Origin: Emticicia sp037153985
Lineage (GTDB): Bacteria; Bacteroidota; Bacteroidia; Cytophagales; Spirosomataceae
NCBI RefSeq assembly: GCF_037153985.1
Contig: NZ_JBBAYI010000005.1
Span: 186,001-250,000, forward strand
Direction: 5' to 3'
Length of the DNA stretch: 64,000 bases
The notes under the pieces were generated by a model. That model did no database searches. It worked only from the letters and a program-made list of their open reading frames with translations, and was not told the origin of the DNA. Positions 53,684 through 62,092 of this stretch are shown piece by piece (position 1 is the stretch's first letter; each line of letters opens with the position of its first letter). The translations under genes and the position numbers were made by a program.

Positions 53684-55632
53684 CTTCAAAAGCAAAATCT
53701 AACAAAACAAGGATTGAAACCCAATTATAGCACCTTGTTCTGCATCGCTCGCCACCTTCAAAAGCATAATCCAACAAAACAAGGATTGAAACTTTTCATT
53801 GCTTAGTGTATTATAGACACTTGCAATGAACTTCAAAAGCATAATCCAACAAAACAAGGATTGAAACGAAACTCTTGTGAAATTCCAAATAGTGTTTTTC
53901 TTTCCTTCAAAAGCATAATCCAACAAAACAAGGATTGAAACAATTATACTCCTCAGTGCATAAATACGCCTCTTGTACTTCAAAAGCATAATCCAACAAA
54001 ACAAGGATTGAAACCGTCAGTATTTTGTACGGCCGTACCAAACAAGTAGTCTTCAAAAGCATAATCCAACAAAACAAGGATTGAAACTCGTCCTCAGCCG
54101 TGGCAATAAATTCACCATATTTTGCTTCAAAAGCATAATCCAACAAAACAAGGATTGAAACTCATTTTCACAATTATTTCAGACGTTCTAACCGCCTCTT
54201 CAAAAGCATAATCCAACAAAACAAGGATTGAAACAAACTATTAGGCGTTCGATTAAATGACAAAATTTCTCTTCAAAAGCATAATCCAACAAAACAAGGA
54301 TTGAAACTTTGAAAGGATATATCGCCTTTGCGATATTGCTCTATCTTCAAAAGCATAATCCAACAAAACAAGGATTGAAACTAAAAACTGATGTTATGGA
54401 AAAGATAATTGAAAAAGACTTCAAAAGCATAATCCAACAAAACAAGGATTGAAACGGTGTTTTTTTTGCATATTTGTATTACATGTTTAATGCTTCAAAA
54501 GCATAATCCAACAAAACAAGGATTGAAACTCTTTACTCCATTTAACATCGTAGGAAGCCAATCTTTCTTCAAAAGCATAATCCAACAAAACAAGGATTGA
54601 AACTATACTCAATGTATTCAAGAGGTATGGCTTCGTATGTACTTCAAAAGCATAATCCAACAAAACAAGGATTGAAACTTTCACCATTAAATCTCTGTAT
54701 AACTCCAGATGTGTCTTCAAAAGCAAAATCCAACAAAACAAGGATTGAAACTGGTCTACGTTGCTTACATTTTGCTTGCCTTCTTTCTTCAAAAGCAAAA
54801 TCCAACAAAACAAGGATTGAAACAATTTAAGTAGTCGCAAAGATGTAATCCAGTTACACATCTTCAAAAGCAAAATCCAACAAAACAAGGATTGAAACTA
54901 TACTACATGAATATGCAAATCACCCATGTTATCCTTCAAAAGCATAATCCAACAAAACAAGGATTGAAACATTCTCTATCTACGTATTTGTCGATATTAT
55001 CGAATTCTTCAAAAGCATAATCCAACAAAACAAGGATTGAAACCGAATGGTAAGAAGGATTCATATTTTGACCAAGAACTCTTCAAAAGCAAAATCCAAC
55101 AAAACAAGGATTGAAACTATAACAATCCATACATAGCAACAATCGGCGGCAAAAACTTCAAAAGCAAAATCCAACAAAACAAGGATTGAAACGGTTGCCC
55201 CGCTCCATCGCCAAACCATGCGGTACTAACTTCAAAAGCAAAATCCAACAAAACAAGGATTGAAACACCTTTGTAGTTGTCAACCCTAACGAAGTACTAT
55301 TCTTCAAAAGCAAAATCCAACAAAACAAGGATTGAAACATTATTATAATCAGCCTATCAGTAAAATCATAAGACTTCAAAAGCATAATCCAACAAAACAA
55401 GGATTGAAACAATAGGGTATATAAGATTTTTCAAGAGGGGTCTTTAACTTCAAAAGCAAAATCCAACAAAACAAGGATTGAAACAAACCTAAAACTTCTA
55501 TTCTGCCAGTGCGTTTGTGCCTTCAAAAGCAAAATCCAACAAAACAAGGATTGAAACATCCCATGAGCACGACTTAAATACATCAATACTTTTTCCTTCA
55601 AAAGCATAATCCAACAAAACAAGGGTTGGGCG
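53684..55632 (+). CRISPR. CRISPR array, 27 repeats and 26 spacers, type I-B-like
   Basis: 37-bp repeats beginning CTTCAAAAGCATAATCC and ending AACAAGGATTGAAAC, at 53684-53720, 53756-53792, 53831-53867 and so on to 55596-55632. Spacers are 35-38 nt. The 8-base 3' end ATTGAAAC sets rightward transcription. The last repeat is degenerate after AACAAGG. Two repeat variants differ at position 12: T in repeats 2-14, 18, 19, 24 and 27; A in 1, 15-17, 20-23, 25 and 26. The first repeat also has T for C at position 17 (AAAATCT). The array lies 3' of the cas remnants in the same orientation. Confidence 0.98.
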
Positions 55633-55763
55633 ACGGAGGTAGGCCTGATGGTAGTTTTGGCAGCTTCTATTAAGGTGGGGTAAGACCCTCAGCGGCTTTG
55701 TATGTGCAGCATAGTTATGTAGGGTAGTTGGTGTGTTGTTGGAGCCACCCCAACGCATATAAA

Positions 55764-55797
55764 CACCAATGCCACCGCCGAAGCCGTGGCATTGGTG
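55764..55797 (-). terminator. Hairpin after the DUF1080 gene
   Basis: CACCAATGCCAC and GTGGCATTGGTG form a perfect 12-bp stem with a 10-nt loop, 25 bp beyond the DUF1080 stop on the minus strand. The T-run that follows is poor, so it may terminate weakly. Confidence 0.5.
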
Positions 55798-55821
55798 CTA
55801 CAAATATATTTCAATGGGGTA

Positions 55822-56610
55822 TTATAGTCTTCTAATCCAGATGTTTCTGAACTGGGTTTTGTTACCGTGGTCTTGTAGGTGCAATACATCTTCGCCGTGT
55901 GCTTCGGGGTAAAGGTGTAAGCCTATGTAGTTGGTAAGCCCCAGAATGGTGGTGTTGTTCTGGATTACTACACCGTTGTGTAACACTGTAATGCGTGCGG
56001 GGTAGTCGAGGCGGCCATCTGGTTTGAAACGCGGAGCCGTATAAATTACGTCGTAGGTGTTCCACTCAAGCGGGCTGCGGGTTACGTTTACCAACGGAGC
56101 CGCATCTTTATATATACTTCCGGCCTGACCATTGCGGTAAGTACGGTTCTGGTAAGAATCTAACACTTGTAGCTCGTAGCGGTCCTGAAAGAACACCCCA
56201 CTATTGCCACGGCCCTGGCCTGCACCTGCTACTGAGTCTGGCGCGCTCCATTCGATGTGCAACTGGCAGTCGCCGAATTTAAGTTTGGTTTTGATGTCGC
56301 CGCTGCGGGGTACTACCTCCATAACACCGTTAACAATTTTCCATTTGGCAGGGCTGCCGTCTTTGGCACTTACCCATTGCGATAAATCTTTTCCGTCGAA
56401 AAGCACAATAGCGTCAGAAGGGGCATCGGCGTTGGTTTTGCCCGGTGTTACTACCACTACTTCAGGGTTCCAGATTTCGGTCATTTCTGGTTTCATAGGC
56501 ATTGGCGAAACCTCTGGCGGTGTAGATGGATTTTTGGTCTGGGCTTGAGCATTTACGCCGATTAACACGGCAAGAGCAAACGATGAGGCTAAAATCTGTA
56601 TTTTTTTCAT
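55822..56610 (-). CDS. Secreted DUF1080 (3-keto-disaccharide hydrolase-like) protein
   Basis: 262 residues. Signal peptide MKKIQILASSFALAVLIGVNAQAQ. A single DUF1080 lectin-like beta-sandwich, about residues 65-262, starts with the family motif IVLFDGKDLSQWV and continues with GNSGVFFQDRYELQVLDSY and YPEAHGEDVLHLQDHGNKTQFRNIWIRRL. The family binds or cleaves 3-keto-glycosides. A Pro/Met-rich linker joins signal and domain. It is monocistronic, between the CRISPR array and panB. Confidence 0.88.
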   Translation of the reverse strand: MKKIQILASSFALAVLIGVNAQAQTKNPSTPPEVSPMPMKPEMTEIWNPEVVVVTPGKTNADAPSDAIVLFDGKDLSQWVSAKDGSPAKWKIVNGVMEVVPRSGDIKTKLKFGDCQLHIEWSAPDSVAGAGQGRGNSGVFFQDRYELQVLDSYQNRTYRNGQAGSIYKDAAPLVNVTRSPLEWNTYDVIYTAPRFKPDGRLDYPARITVLHNGVVIQNNTTILGLTNYIGLHLYPEAHGEDVLHLQDHGNKTQFRNIWIRRL

Positions 56611-56828
56611 CTTGGTAAATAAGGTTGAATGTTACTGTGTCTACCAACCCGCAAAGGCATATATACGCCAATGCAATAGCCGTAGATTCAGACTGCAAGC
56701 TACAAGTTTTTTAAAAAGATTAGGTCAAAAATTTAAGAAAATTTATTCGGAACAGCGTTTTGGCAACATATTTCCGGCCCTGCACGGGTTTGCTCCTAAA
56801 GCCACCAGACTGGGCTTGATGCCAGAAA

Positions 56829-56876
56829 AACAAAAAAAACGTGCAAGCCTCCGTTTCGGACGGGCCTGCACGTTTT
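56829..56876 (-). terminator. Terminator of panB
   Basis: On the minus strand AAAACGTGCAGGCCCGTCC pairs imperfectly with GGAGGCTTGCACGTTTT around a small loop, and the run TTTTTTTTGTTTTT follows. It begins 18 bp after the panB stop. Confidence 0.88.
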
Positions 56877-56893
56877 ACCCTGCCAACAGGGTT

Positions 56894-57709
56894 TTAATAA
56901 GATTCTTTCTCGTTGGGGAAATCGGCCGATTTTACGTCTTTGGCGTAATTCATGACGGCCTCGGTCATGACGGTGTGGAGGTCGGCATAACGGCGCAGAA
57001 AACGTGGCGAAAACTCCTTGTTAATGCCCAGCATATCATGCACCACCAGAATCTGCCCGTCGCAATGCGGGCCAGCCCCAATGCCGATGGTCGGGATACT
57101 GACGCTCTCGGTTACTTTTTTGGCCAGTTCGGCCGGAATTTTCTCTAGTACTACCCCAAAGCAGCCCACTTCGTCGAGCATTCTGGCGTTTTCAATCAGT
57201 TGGGCGGCTTCTTCTTCTTCCTTCGCCCGAACGGCATACGTACCAAATTTATAGATTGATTGCGGCGTAAGCCCCAGATGCCCCATAACCGGAATGCCCG
57301 CGCTCAGGATACGCACAATTGATTCTTTCACTTCGATGCCTCCTTCGAGCTTCACGGCGTGGCCGCCTGATTCTTTCATGATACGGATAGCCGACCGCAG
57401 GGCTTCGGACGAATTGCCCTGATAAGACCCAAAGGGGAGGTCGACCACCACCAGCGCGCGTTTAACGGCTTTTACTACGGCTTGTGCGTGGTATATCATG
57501 TTATCGACGGTAATGGGGAGGGTGGTTTCATGCCCCGCCATTACGTTTGAGGCCGAGTCGCCCACCAGAATCACTTCTACGCCTGCGCCATCTACAATTT
57601 TGGCCATCGAGTAGTCGTAAGAAGTAAGGCAGGCAATTTTTTCGCCTTTGCGTTTTAGCTCTTGAAGCGTGTGAGTAGTAATGCGTTTTATTTCAGAATG
57701 AGTTGACAT
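56894..57709 (-). CDS. panB: 3-methyl-2-oxobutanoate hydroxymethyltransferase
   Basis: 271 residues from MSTHSEIKRITTHTLQELKR at 57709; the frame is open to 57778 but the extra residues do not fit the family. PanB transfers a hydroxymethyl group from methylene-tetrahydrofolate to 2-oxoisovalerate, the first step of pantothenate synthesis. Family motifs: CLTSYDYSMAKIVD, VGDSASNVMAGHETTLPITVDNM, VVDLPFGSYQGNS, KLEGG, MGHLGLTPQS and IGAGPHCDGQILVVHDMLG. It lies 90 bp after the EnvC-like gene on the same strand and may be in the same transcript; its own terminator follows. No other pan gene is in the window. Confidence 0.96.
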   Translation of the reverse strand: MSTHSEIKRITTHTLQELKRKGEKIACLTSYDYSMAKIVDGAGVEVILVGDSASNVMAGHETTLPITVDNMIYHAQAVVKAVKRALVVVDLPFGSYQGNSSEALRSAIRIMKESGGHAVKLEGGIEVKESIVRILSAGIPVMGHLGLTPQSIYKFGTYAVRAKEEEEAAQLIENARMLDEVGCFGVVLEKIPAELAKKVTESVSIPTIGIGAGPHCDGQILVVHDMLGINKEFSPRFLRRYADLHTVMTEAVMNYAKDVKSADFPNEKESY

Positions 57710-57799
57710 ATATAGGGGTGATTTATCTCGAATCAATAACAATGTTTTTACGGCTTGGGTTTCGGCCAAAGGCCACACAGCCGTTATTTAATGGAAGCA

Positions 57800-59077
57800 T
57801 CAGCGCGGAACCAGCCAGCTTTCGGGGTTGAGCCTTTCGGTGTTGTGCCATATCTGGAAATTGATTTCGGTAGCTCCGCTCGATACGCCAGCAGTGCCAA
57901 TGGTTTCTTTGGCTGCAATTTTTTGCCCCACCGAGGCAAAAACCTGATTTATATTGGCATATACCGTAAAGTATTCGCCGTGCTGAATAGTTACTACCTT
58001 GCCCAGCCCGGGTATTTCGGAGATGTCTTTCACGGTGCCGTCATACACCGCGCGCACAGTAGCATTTGAGGGGGTCTGGATGTCGATACCGTTATTATTA
58101 ATTAGCACGCCATGTAGCACGGGGTGTTCTTTTACGCCGAAGCGGTCCGAGATAAACCCACGTTGCACAGGCCACGGCAAACGCGCCCGCGAAGCCCCAA
58201 ACGAACGCCCCAGCGCGGTTTCTGCGCCGTCGAGATTCTCTGATTTTTTGGCGGGTTGTTTGGTTGGGCGGTTTTTGGCAATTTTGGCTTCTTGGTCCTG
58301 AAGTCGCTCGCGCTCTTTGTTCTTGCGTGATATTTCGCGGGCTACGATGTTGGCAATGAGGTTGTCGAGGCGGGTAACCGAGCGTTTCGATGCCTCAATT
58401 TCGGTTCGGAGGTCTGTTTCTTTCTTTGATAACTCGCCCACCATGGCTGTCTGGCGGGTTTTGAGGTCTTCAAGGTTTTTGGTTTCTACTACTTTGGCCG
58501 AAAGTATCCGTTTTTTGTCGGAGCGTTTGCCCTCAAGGTTACTTTGGCGTTCGCGCAGCAGGGCAGCCACCTTGTTCATCTGAATTACCTGCGCCTTGCG
58601 GTTTTCGGTGTATTGCTGCAAATATTTATACCGCATGAATAGCTCGTTGAACGACGAAGCCGAAAACAGGAAACTCAGCTTGTTGAGCTTACCACTGTTT
58701 TTAGAAGCCGAGTAAAGCATGGCGGCGTATTCTTTCTGTAATTGTTGCAGTTTGGTTTCAAGCCCTTCTTTGGCACTCACGATGTCCTGCATTTCCATGT
58801 CGATGAGGTCAATATCCTGCTCCATGAGGTTAATTTGCTCTTCCTGCGACGAAATCTGTTCTTTAATGGCTTTAATATTGCCAACCGTTACTTCCTTTTG
58901 TGCCTGTGCGTTTTCGAGGGCTTTTTTGGTTTCGGCAATTTTTTCCAGATTCCGTTTTTTTTCGTTTTCCAGTTGGGCGCGTGTTTTTTTAGTACGCTGG
59001 CCGTAGGCTGGCGCACCCGTCAGGAGTGAAGCAAACAAGCACGTGAGCAACAGATATGTGAGTTTTTTTAAGGGCAT
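57800..59077 (-). CDS. EnvC-like murein hydrolase activator (degenerate LytM/M23)
   Basis: 425 residues. Signal peptide MPLKKLTYLLLTCLFASLLTGAPAYG, then a long coiled coil (about residues 30-270, Lys/Glu/Gln-rich) and a C-terminal LytM domain (about 300-425). The M23 zinc ligands are replaced: NNNGIDIQTP where an HxxxD motif would be, YANI in place of YAHL, and NFQIW in place of HxEI. So it is probably a non-catalytic activator of cell-wall amidases at division, as E. coli EnvC is. The start is 16 bp downstream of the DUF4292 gene stop, a clear operon. Confidence 0.87.
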   Translation of the reverse strand: MPLKKLTYLLLTCLFASLLTGAPAYGQRTKKTRAQLENEKKRNLEKIAETKKALENAQAQKEVTVGNIKAIKEQISSQEEQINLMEQDIDLIDMEMQDIVSAKEGLETKLQQLQKEYAAMLYSASKNSGKLNKLSFLFSASSFNELFMRYKYLQQYTENRKAQVIQMNKVAALLRERQSNLEGKRSDKKRILSAKVVETKNLEDLKTRQTAMVGELSKKETDLRTEIEASKRSVTRLDNLIANIVAREISRKNKERERLQDQEAKIAKNRPTKQPAKKSENLDGAETALGRSFGASRARLPWPVQRGFISDRFGVKEHPVLHGVLINNNGIDIQTPSNATVRAVYDGTVKDISEIPGLGKVVTIQHGEYFTVYANINQVFASVGQKIAAKETIGTAGVSSGATEINFQIWHNTERLNPESWLVPR

Positions 59078-59093
59078 CAGCTACTGGTTTGGG

Positions 59094-59930
59094 CTATTTA
59101 GGCGAGTACCCCTTCGGAATACTGAAACTAAAGCCGGGGCTTTCGTCTAAAAAGTCGATTCTATTATGCTGCAAATTTATTAAAGTCTGCGCGGTTTTGT
59201 CATCTTTTGGGGCTTCAATCTTTGCCATGATTTCCTGCGGGAATAAAAAATTATTGATAGCCAGAAAATTACCGTAGTCAATTTGCATTTTGCTAGTGCC
59301 TGTGGCATCGGAGGCCATCAGTTTCTGCAATTTCAGGGTAGGCTCGGCTATGAAGTTTTCTATCTGCACAAAATCCTGTTTCTGCCTGATAGCAAAGCCG
59401 CCGTCTTGCTTCAATACCTCGTCGTTTTCGGTTTTCCTGACAGGCATATTGCCAATCAGTATCGACTGCACCAAGTCGTAGCTCAAATTAAAATTAAACT
59501 GCTTGCTAAGGGTGGCAAAATCGTACTTGTAGTAGTTGCGGTGCAGCCTGTCCAGAAAAATAACCGAGTCACGCGTGATAAGCCCACGGGCTACTTCCAG
59601 CCCTACGGCTACCGACAACCATATTTTATTGTCTTTTTCGATATGAACCGTCAGCGGAAACGACTGGCTGTCGTTGTCGGACGAATAATTGACTTTGGAT
59701 TTTATTCTCAAAAACCTGAAATCGACCTCGGCAGGGTTTACATCTACTTTCGTGGCACTGGTAACCGTTCCGGTATTGCCCGCAGAAGGCACTTCCACCG
59801 GAGTGCCTGCCACCGGATTGCCTGCCACAGCCACGGAGTCGATAGCTGTTGTTTTGCTGATTTTGTTACGTTTACAGGAGGTAGTAAAAAGTACTGTAAA
59901 ACAACTTATAGCCAGAATGAAATGACGCAT
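59094..59930 (-). CDS. DUF4292 lipoprotein
   Basis: 278 residues. The lipobox FTTSC (Cys19) follows a short hydrophobic leader (MRHFILAISCFTVLF). A Val/Ala/Thr-rich linker (about 25-60) precedes the DUF4292 domain (VDFRFLRIKSKVNYSS to the end), a LolA/LolB-like beta-barrel candidate for lipid or lipoprotein handling. DUF4292 genes in Cytophagales lie, as here, between a TPR gene and an EnvC-like gene. The exact role is unknown. Confidence 0.82.
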   Translation of the reverse strand: MRHFILAISCFTVLFTTSCKRNKISKTTAIDSVAVAGNPVAGTPVEVPSAGNTGTVTSATKVDVNPAEVDFRFLRIKSKVNYSSDNDSQSFPLTVHIEKDNKIWLSVAVGLEVARGLITRDSVIFLDRLHRNYYKYDFATLSKQFNFNLSYDLVQSILIGNMPVRKTENDEVLKQDGGFAIRQKQDFVQIENFIAEPTLKLQKLMASDATGTSKMQIDYGNFLAINNFLFPQEIMAKIEAPKDDKTAQTLINLQHNRIDFLDESPGFSFSIPKGYSPK

Positions 59931-60037
59931 ATATGTGTGAGTTTAAAGTTTGCTTTGCACACCTCAGGCGGGCATTGCCAGCACCAAACGCTTGTCGGGG
60001 CAAATGTATCAACAGGGTTAAGCAGGTGAGGGGGGGC

Positions 60038-61762
60038 TTATTCAATTAACTGGCCCGATTGTATTTTCTTTTCTATGTTCAGACTATTCTCGCCCATCTG
60101 GCGGGCTTTTTTCCATTGTTCAAGAGCTTTGTCTTTTTCGCCTAGCTGAAAAAGCACATCGCCGTAATGTTCTACAATAGTACCACTCACGCCCGATGCC
60201 TGTTTAACGGCGCGCTCGAGCAACTCGCGGGCTTTCTGGTAATCTTTCATGGTATAAAGCACCCACGCGTGGGTGTCCAGGTAGGTAGCGTTGTTGCCCG
60301 CTTTTTGGGTTAGGCGGGTCGATAACTCCAGCGCACGGCTGAGTTTGTCTTTACGTAGCGACAAATAGTAGCTGTAATTGTTCAGCACGTGTTCGTTGTT
60401 GGGGTCGAGTTTCAGCACGGCTTCGTAGGCATCGTCCGACTTGCCGTATTGTCTGGCTTCGTTGTAGGCATCGCCCAGCAAGGCATTTACGTAGAGGCTA
60501 AGCTCGGCGTTATCCTGCGATAAATTACGGGCTTCTTCCAGCGCGGTAATGGCTTTTTCGTAATCTTTTTTGGTGAGGTTGGCCACACCGTTATGATACC
60601 AGAAAAAAGCCTGATTAGGGAAGTACTCAAGGGCTTCGTCAGAATGCTTGATGAGCATATCTGTTTCGTTGAGTTTCGAGTCTATTTCAATGATAGCCAT
60701 CCAGACCTCAAACACCGACTTGTCGAACTCCGTCGATTTCAGGTAGTTTTCGCGGGCGGCGGTCATGTCGCCTTTTTTCATGAGCAGGTCGCCCAGCACC
60801 ACATAGCCTTTGGCTTCTTTAGGGGCCTGTTTAATGAGTGCCTGCGTCATGCTAATGAGGTTCTGCTGTGTTTTTTCGCTTTTATCGTCTTGTGTCATGA
60901 GCAAATAGCTCGACAAAATCTTGAATTTCACGTCAGAGCCAAGATTCGGGTTCGCGAACGCCACCTGTAATTCTTGGCTACACTTGTCCATGTCGCCTTT
61001 TTTGCGGTAAATCTCGGCCAGCAAAACGTGTGCCTCGGCAAAGTCGGGGTTGCGTTTCAGCGAGTTTTCGAGCATTTTCAGGGCTTGGTCGTAGCGTTGG
61101 TTCGAAATCAGAATCTGCGCTTGTTGCACCACATATTCAGGTTCGGTGGGTTCGGAGGCAATCAGGCGGTCGCCTTCTTCAATGGCTTTTTCGAGTTTAT
61201 TCTGTTTGAGGTAAATCAGTTGTTTCTGATGCGTGATTTCCTCGCTCATGCCAATGGTTTTTTCTATTTTGTTATAAACATCAACGGCATCGGAGTATTT
61301 ATCCTGCATAATGTAGGCGTTCGATAAATCGAGGTAGTTGTCTACGTCAGTAGGGTATCTGTCGGCCAGTTTTTCAAACACCTGTGCGGCTTCCTTGTAG
61401 CGTTTTTGTTTGATATAGATTTCGCCCAGAAACTTCTTGTAAAACTTGTTGTCGTCGTCGGCTTTAGTGGCTTTTTCGCCGTAAGCCGTAGCGTTGGCAA
61501 TATCGTTGGTAGCCAAGTAACACTTGGCTATCATGAAATAAGTGCCAGAGCTTGCCGGATTCAGTTCGGCTGCTTTCTTGAAGTGTATCAGGGCTTTGTC
61601 GTAGGTTTCGGCAATAAAGAATTTCATGCCATCGGTAAAAACGGCCTCGGCTTGTAGTTCTTTTTCAGAAATGGTGCCATCGGCTGCTTTTTTGTTTTTC
61701 TGCGCCAGCCCTGCAACGGGCAAACACAAAAACGCCCAGATTATGATTCGTGCTATTTTCAT
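60038..61762 (-). CDS. Exported tetratricopeptide-repeat protein
   Basis: 574 residues. Signal peptide MKIARIIIWAFLCLPVAGLAQ. From about residue 35 to the C-terminus it is made of TPR motifs, around 13 in number (for example AEAVFTDGMKFFIAETYDKALIHFKKAAELNP, AEAHVLLAEIYRKKGDMDKC and ALEQWKKARQMGENSLNIEK). It acts as a periplasmic scaffold; partners are unknown. It is the first gene of the leftward operon with DUF4292, EnvC-like and perhaps panB; a 107-bp gap follows it. Confidence 0.9.
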   Translation of the reverse strand: MKIARIIIWAFLCLPVAGLAQKNKKAADGTISEKELQAEAVFTDGMKFFIAETYDKALIHFKKAAELNPASSGTYFMIAKCYLATNDIANATAYGEKATKADDDNKFYKKFLGEIYIKQKRYKEAAQVFEKLADRYPTDVDNYLDLSNAYIMQDKYSDAVDVYNKIEKTIGMSEEITHQKQLIYLKQNKLEKAIEEGDRLIASEPTEPEYVVQQAQILISNQRYDQALKMLENSLKRNPDFAEAHVLLAEIYRKKGDMDKCSQELQVAFANPNLGSDVKFKILSSYLLMTQDDKSEKTQQNLISMTQALIKQAPKEAKGYVVLGDLLMKKGDMTAARENYLKSTEFDKSVFEVWMAIIEIDSKLNETDMLIKHSDEALEYFPNQAFFWYHNGVANLTKKDYEKAITALEEARNLSQDNAELSLYVNALLGDAYNEARQYGKSDDAYEAVLKLDPNNEHVLNNYSYYLSLRKDKLSRALELSTRLTQKAGNNATYLDTHAWVLYTMKDYQKARELLERAVKQASGVSGTIVEHYGDVLFQLGEKDKALEQWKKARQMGENSLNIEKKIQSGQLIE

Positions 61763-62092
61763 TCACAGATTGATTGTAGGTATTTTAACGCCCAAATGCC
61801 TCAGATATTGCCTGAGTAAAGGGCAACATTCTTGCCAAAGAATAATCAAAGTTCTTTAAATTATTGGACAATACAAAAAAAGAAACGGCCGAATTACGAA
61901 GCAAAGGGCCGAATGTGTTTCTGGCCTGATGAGCGGTTGCGCAAGCGGCCACCACGCCCTCAGGCGGGGCGTGTGCCTTTGGTGGGCTTTGCCAACAAGC
62001 TGCAAATGGTAGTTTGTGTTACTTATGCAGCTTTGCCTGTTGCTTTGGCAAGATAATTGGAATATTTTTGTAAACCTGATTAACCCCCGCGA
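61763..62092. other. Divergent intergenic region
   Basis: 330 bases between the TPR gene (leftward) and the TMTC-like gene (rightward). It contains the promoter candidate at 62064-62071 and otherwise shows no RNA gene or operator. Spurious frames only. Confidence 0.4.
62064..62071 (+). promoter_or_regulatory. Candidate promoter of the TMTC-like gene
   Basis: TATTTTTG, a perfect TAnnTTTG box 21 bp before the ATG. A TTTG at 62045-62048 is only 15 bp upstream, shorter than the usual spacing, so the -33 element is uncertain. Confidence 0.4.

Noticed and set aside
53550..55622. Several minus-strand frames with repeated FQSLFCWIMLLK
   Set aside because: These are translations of CRISPR repeats and spacers, not genes.
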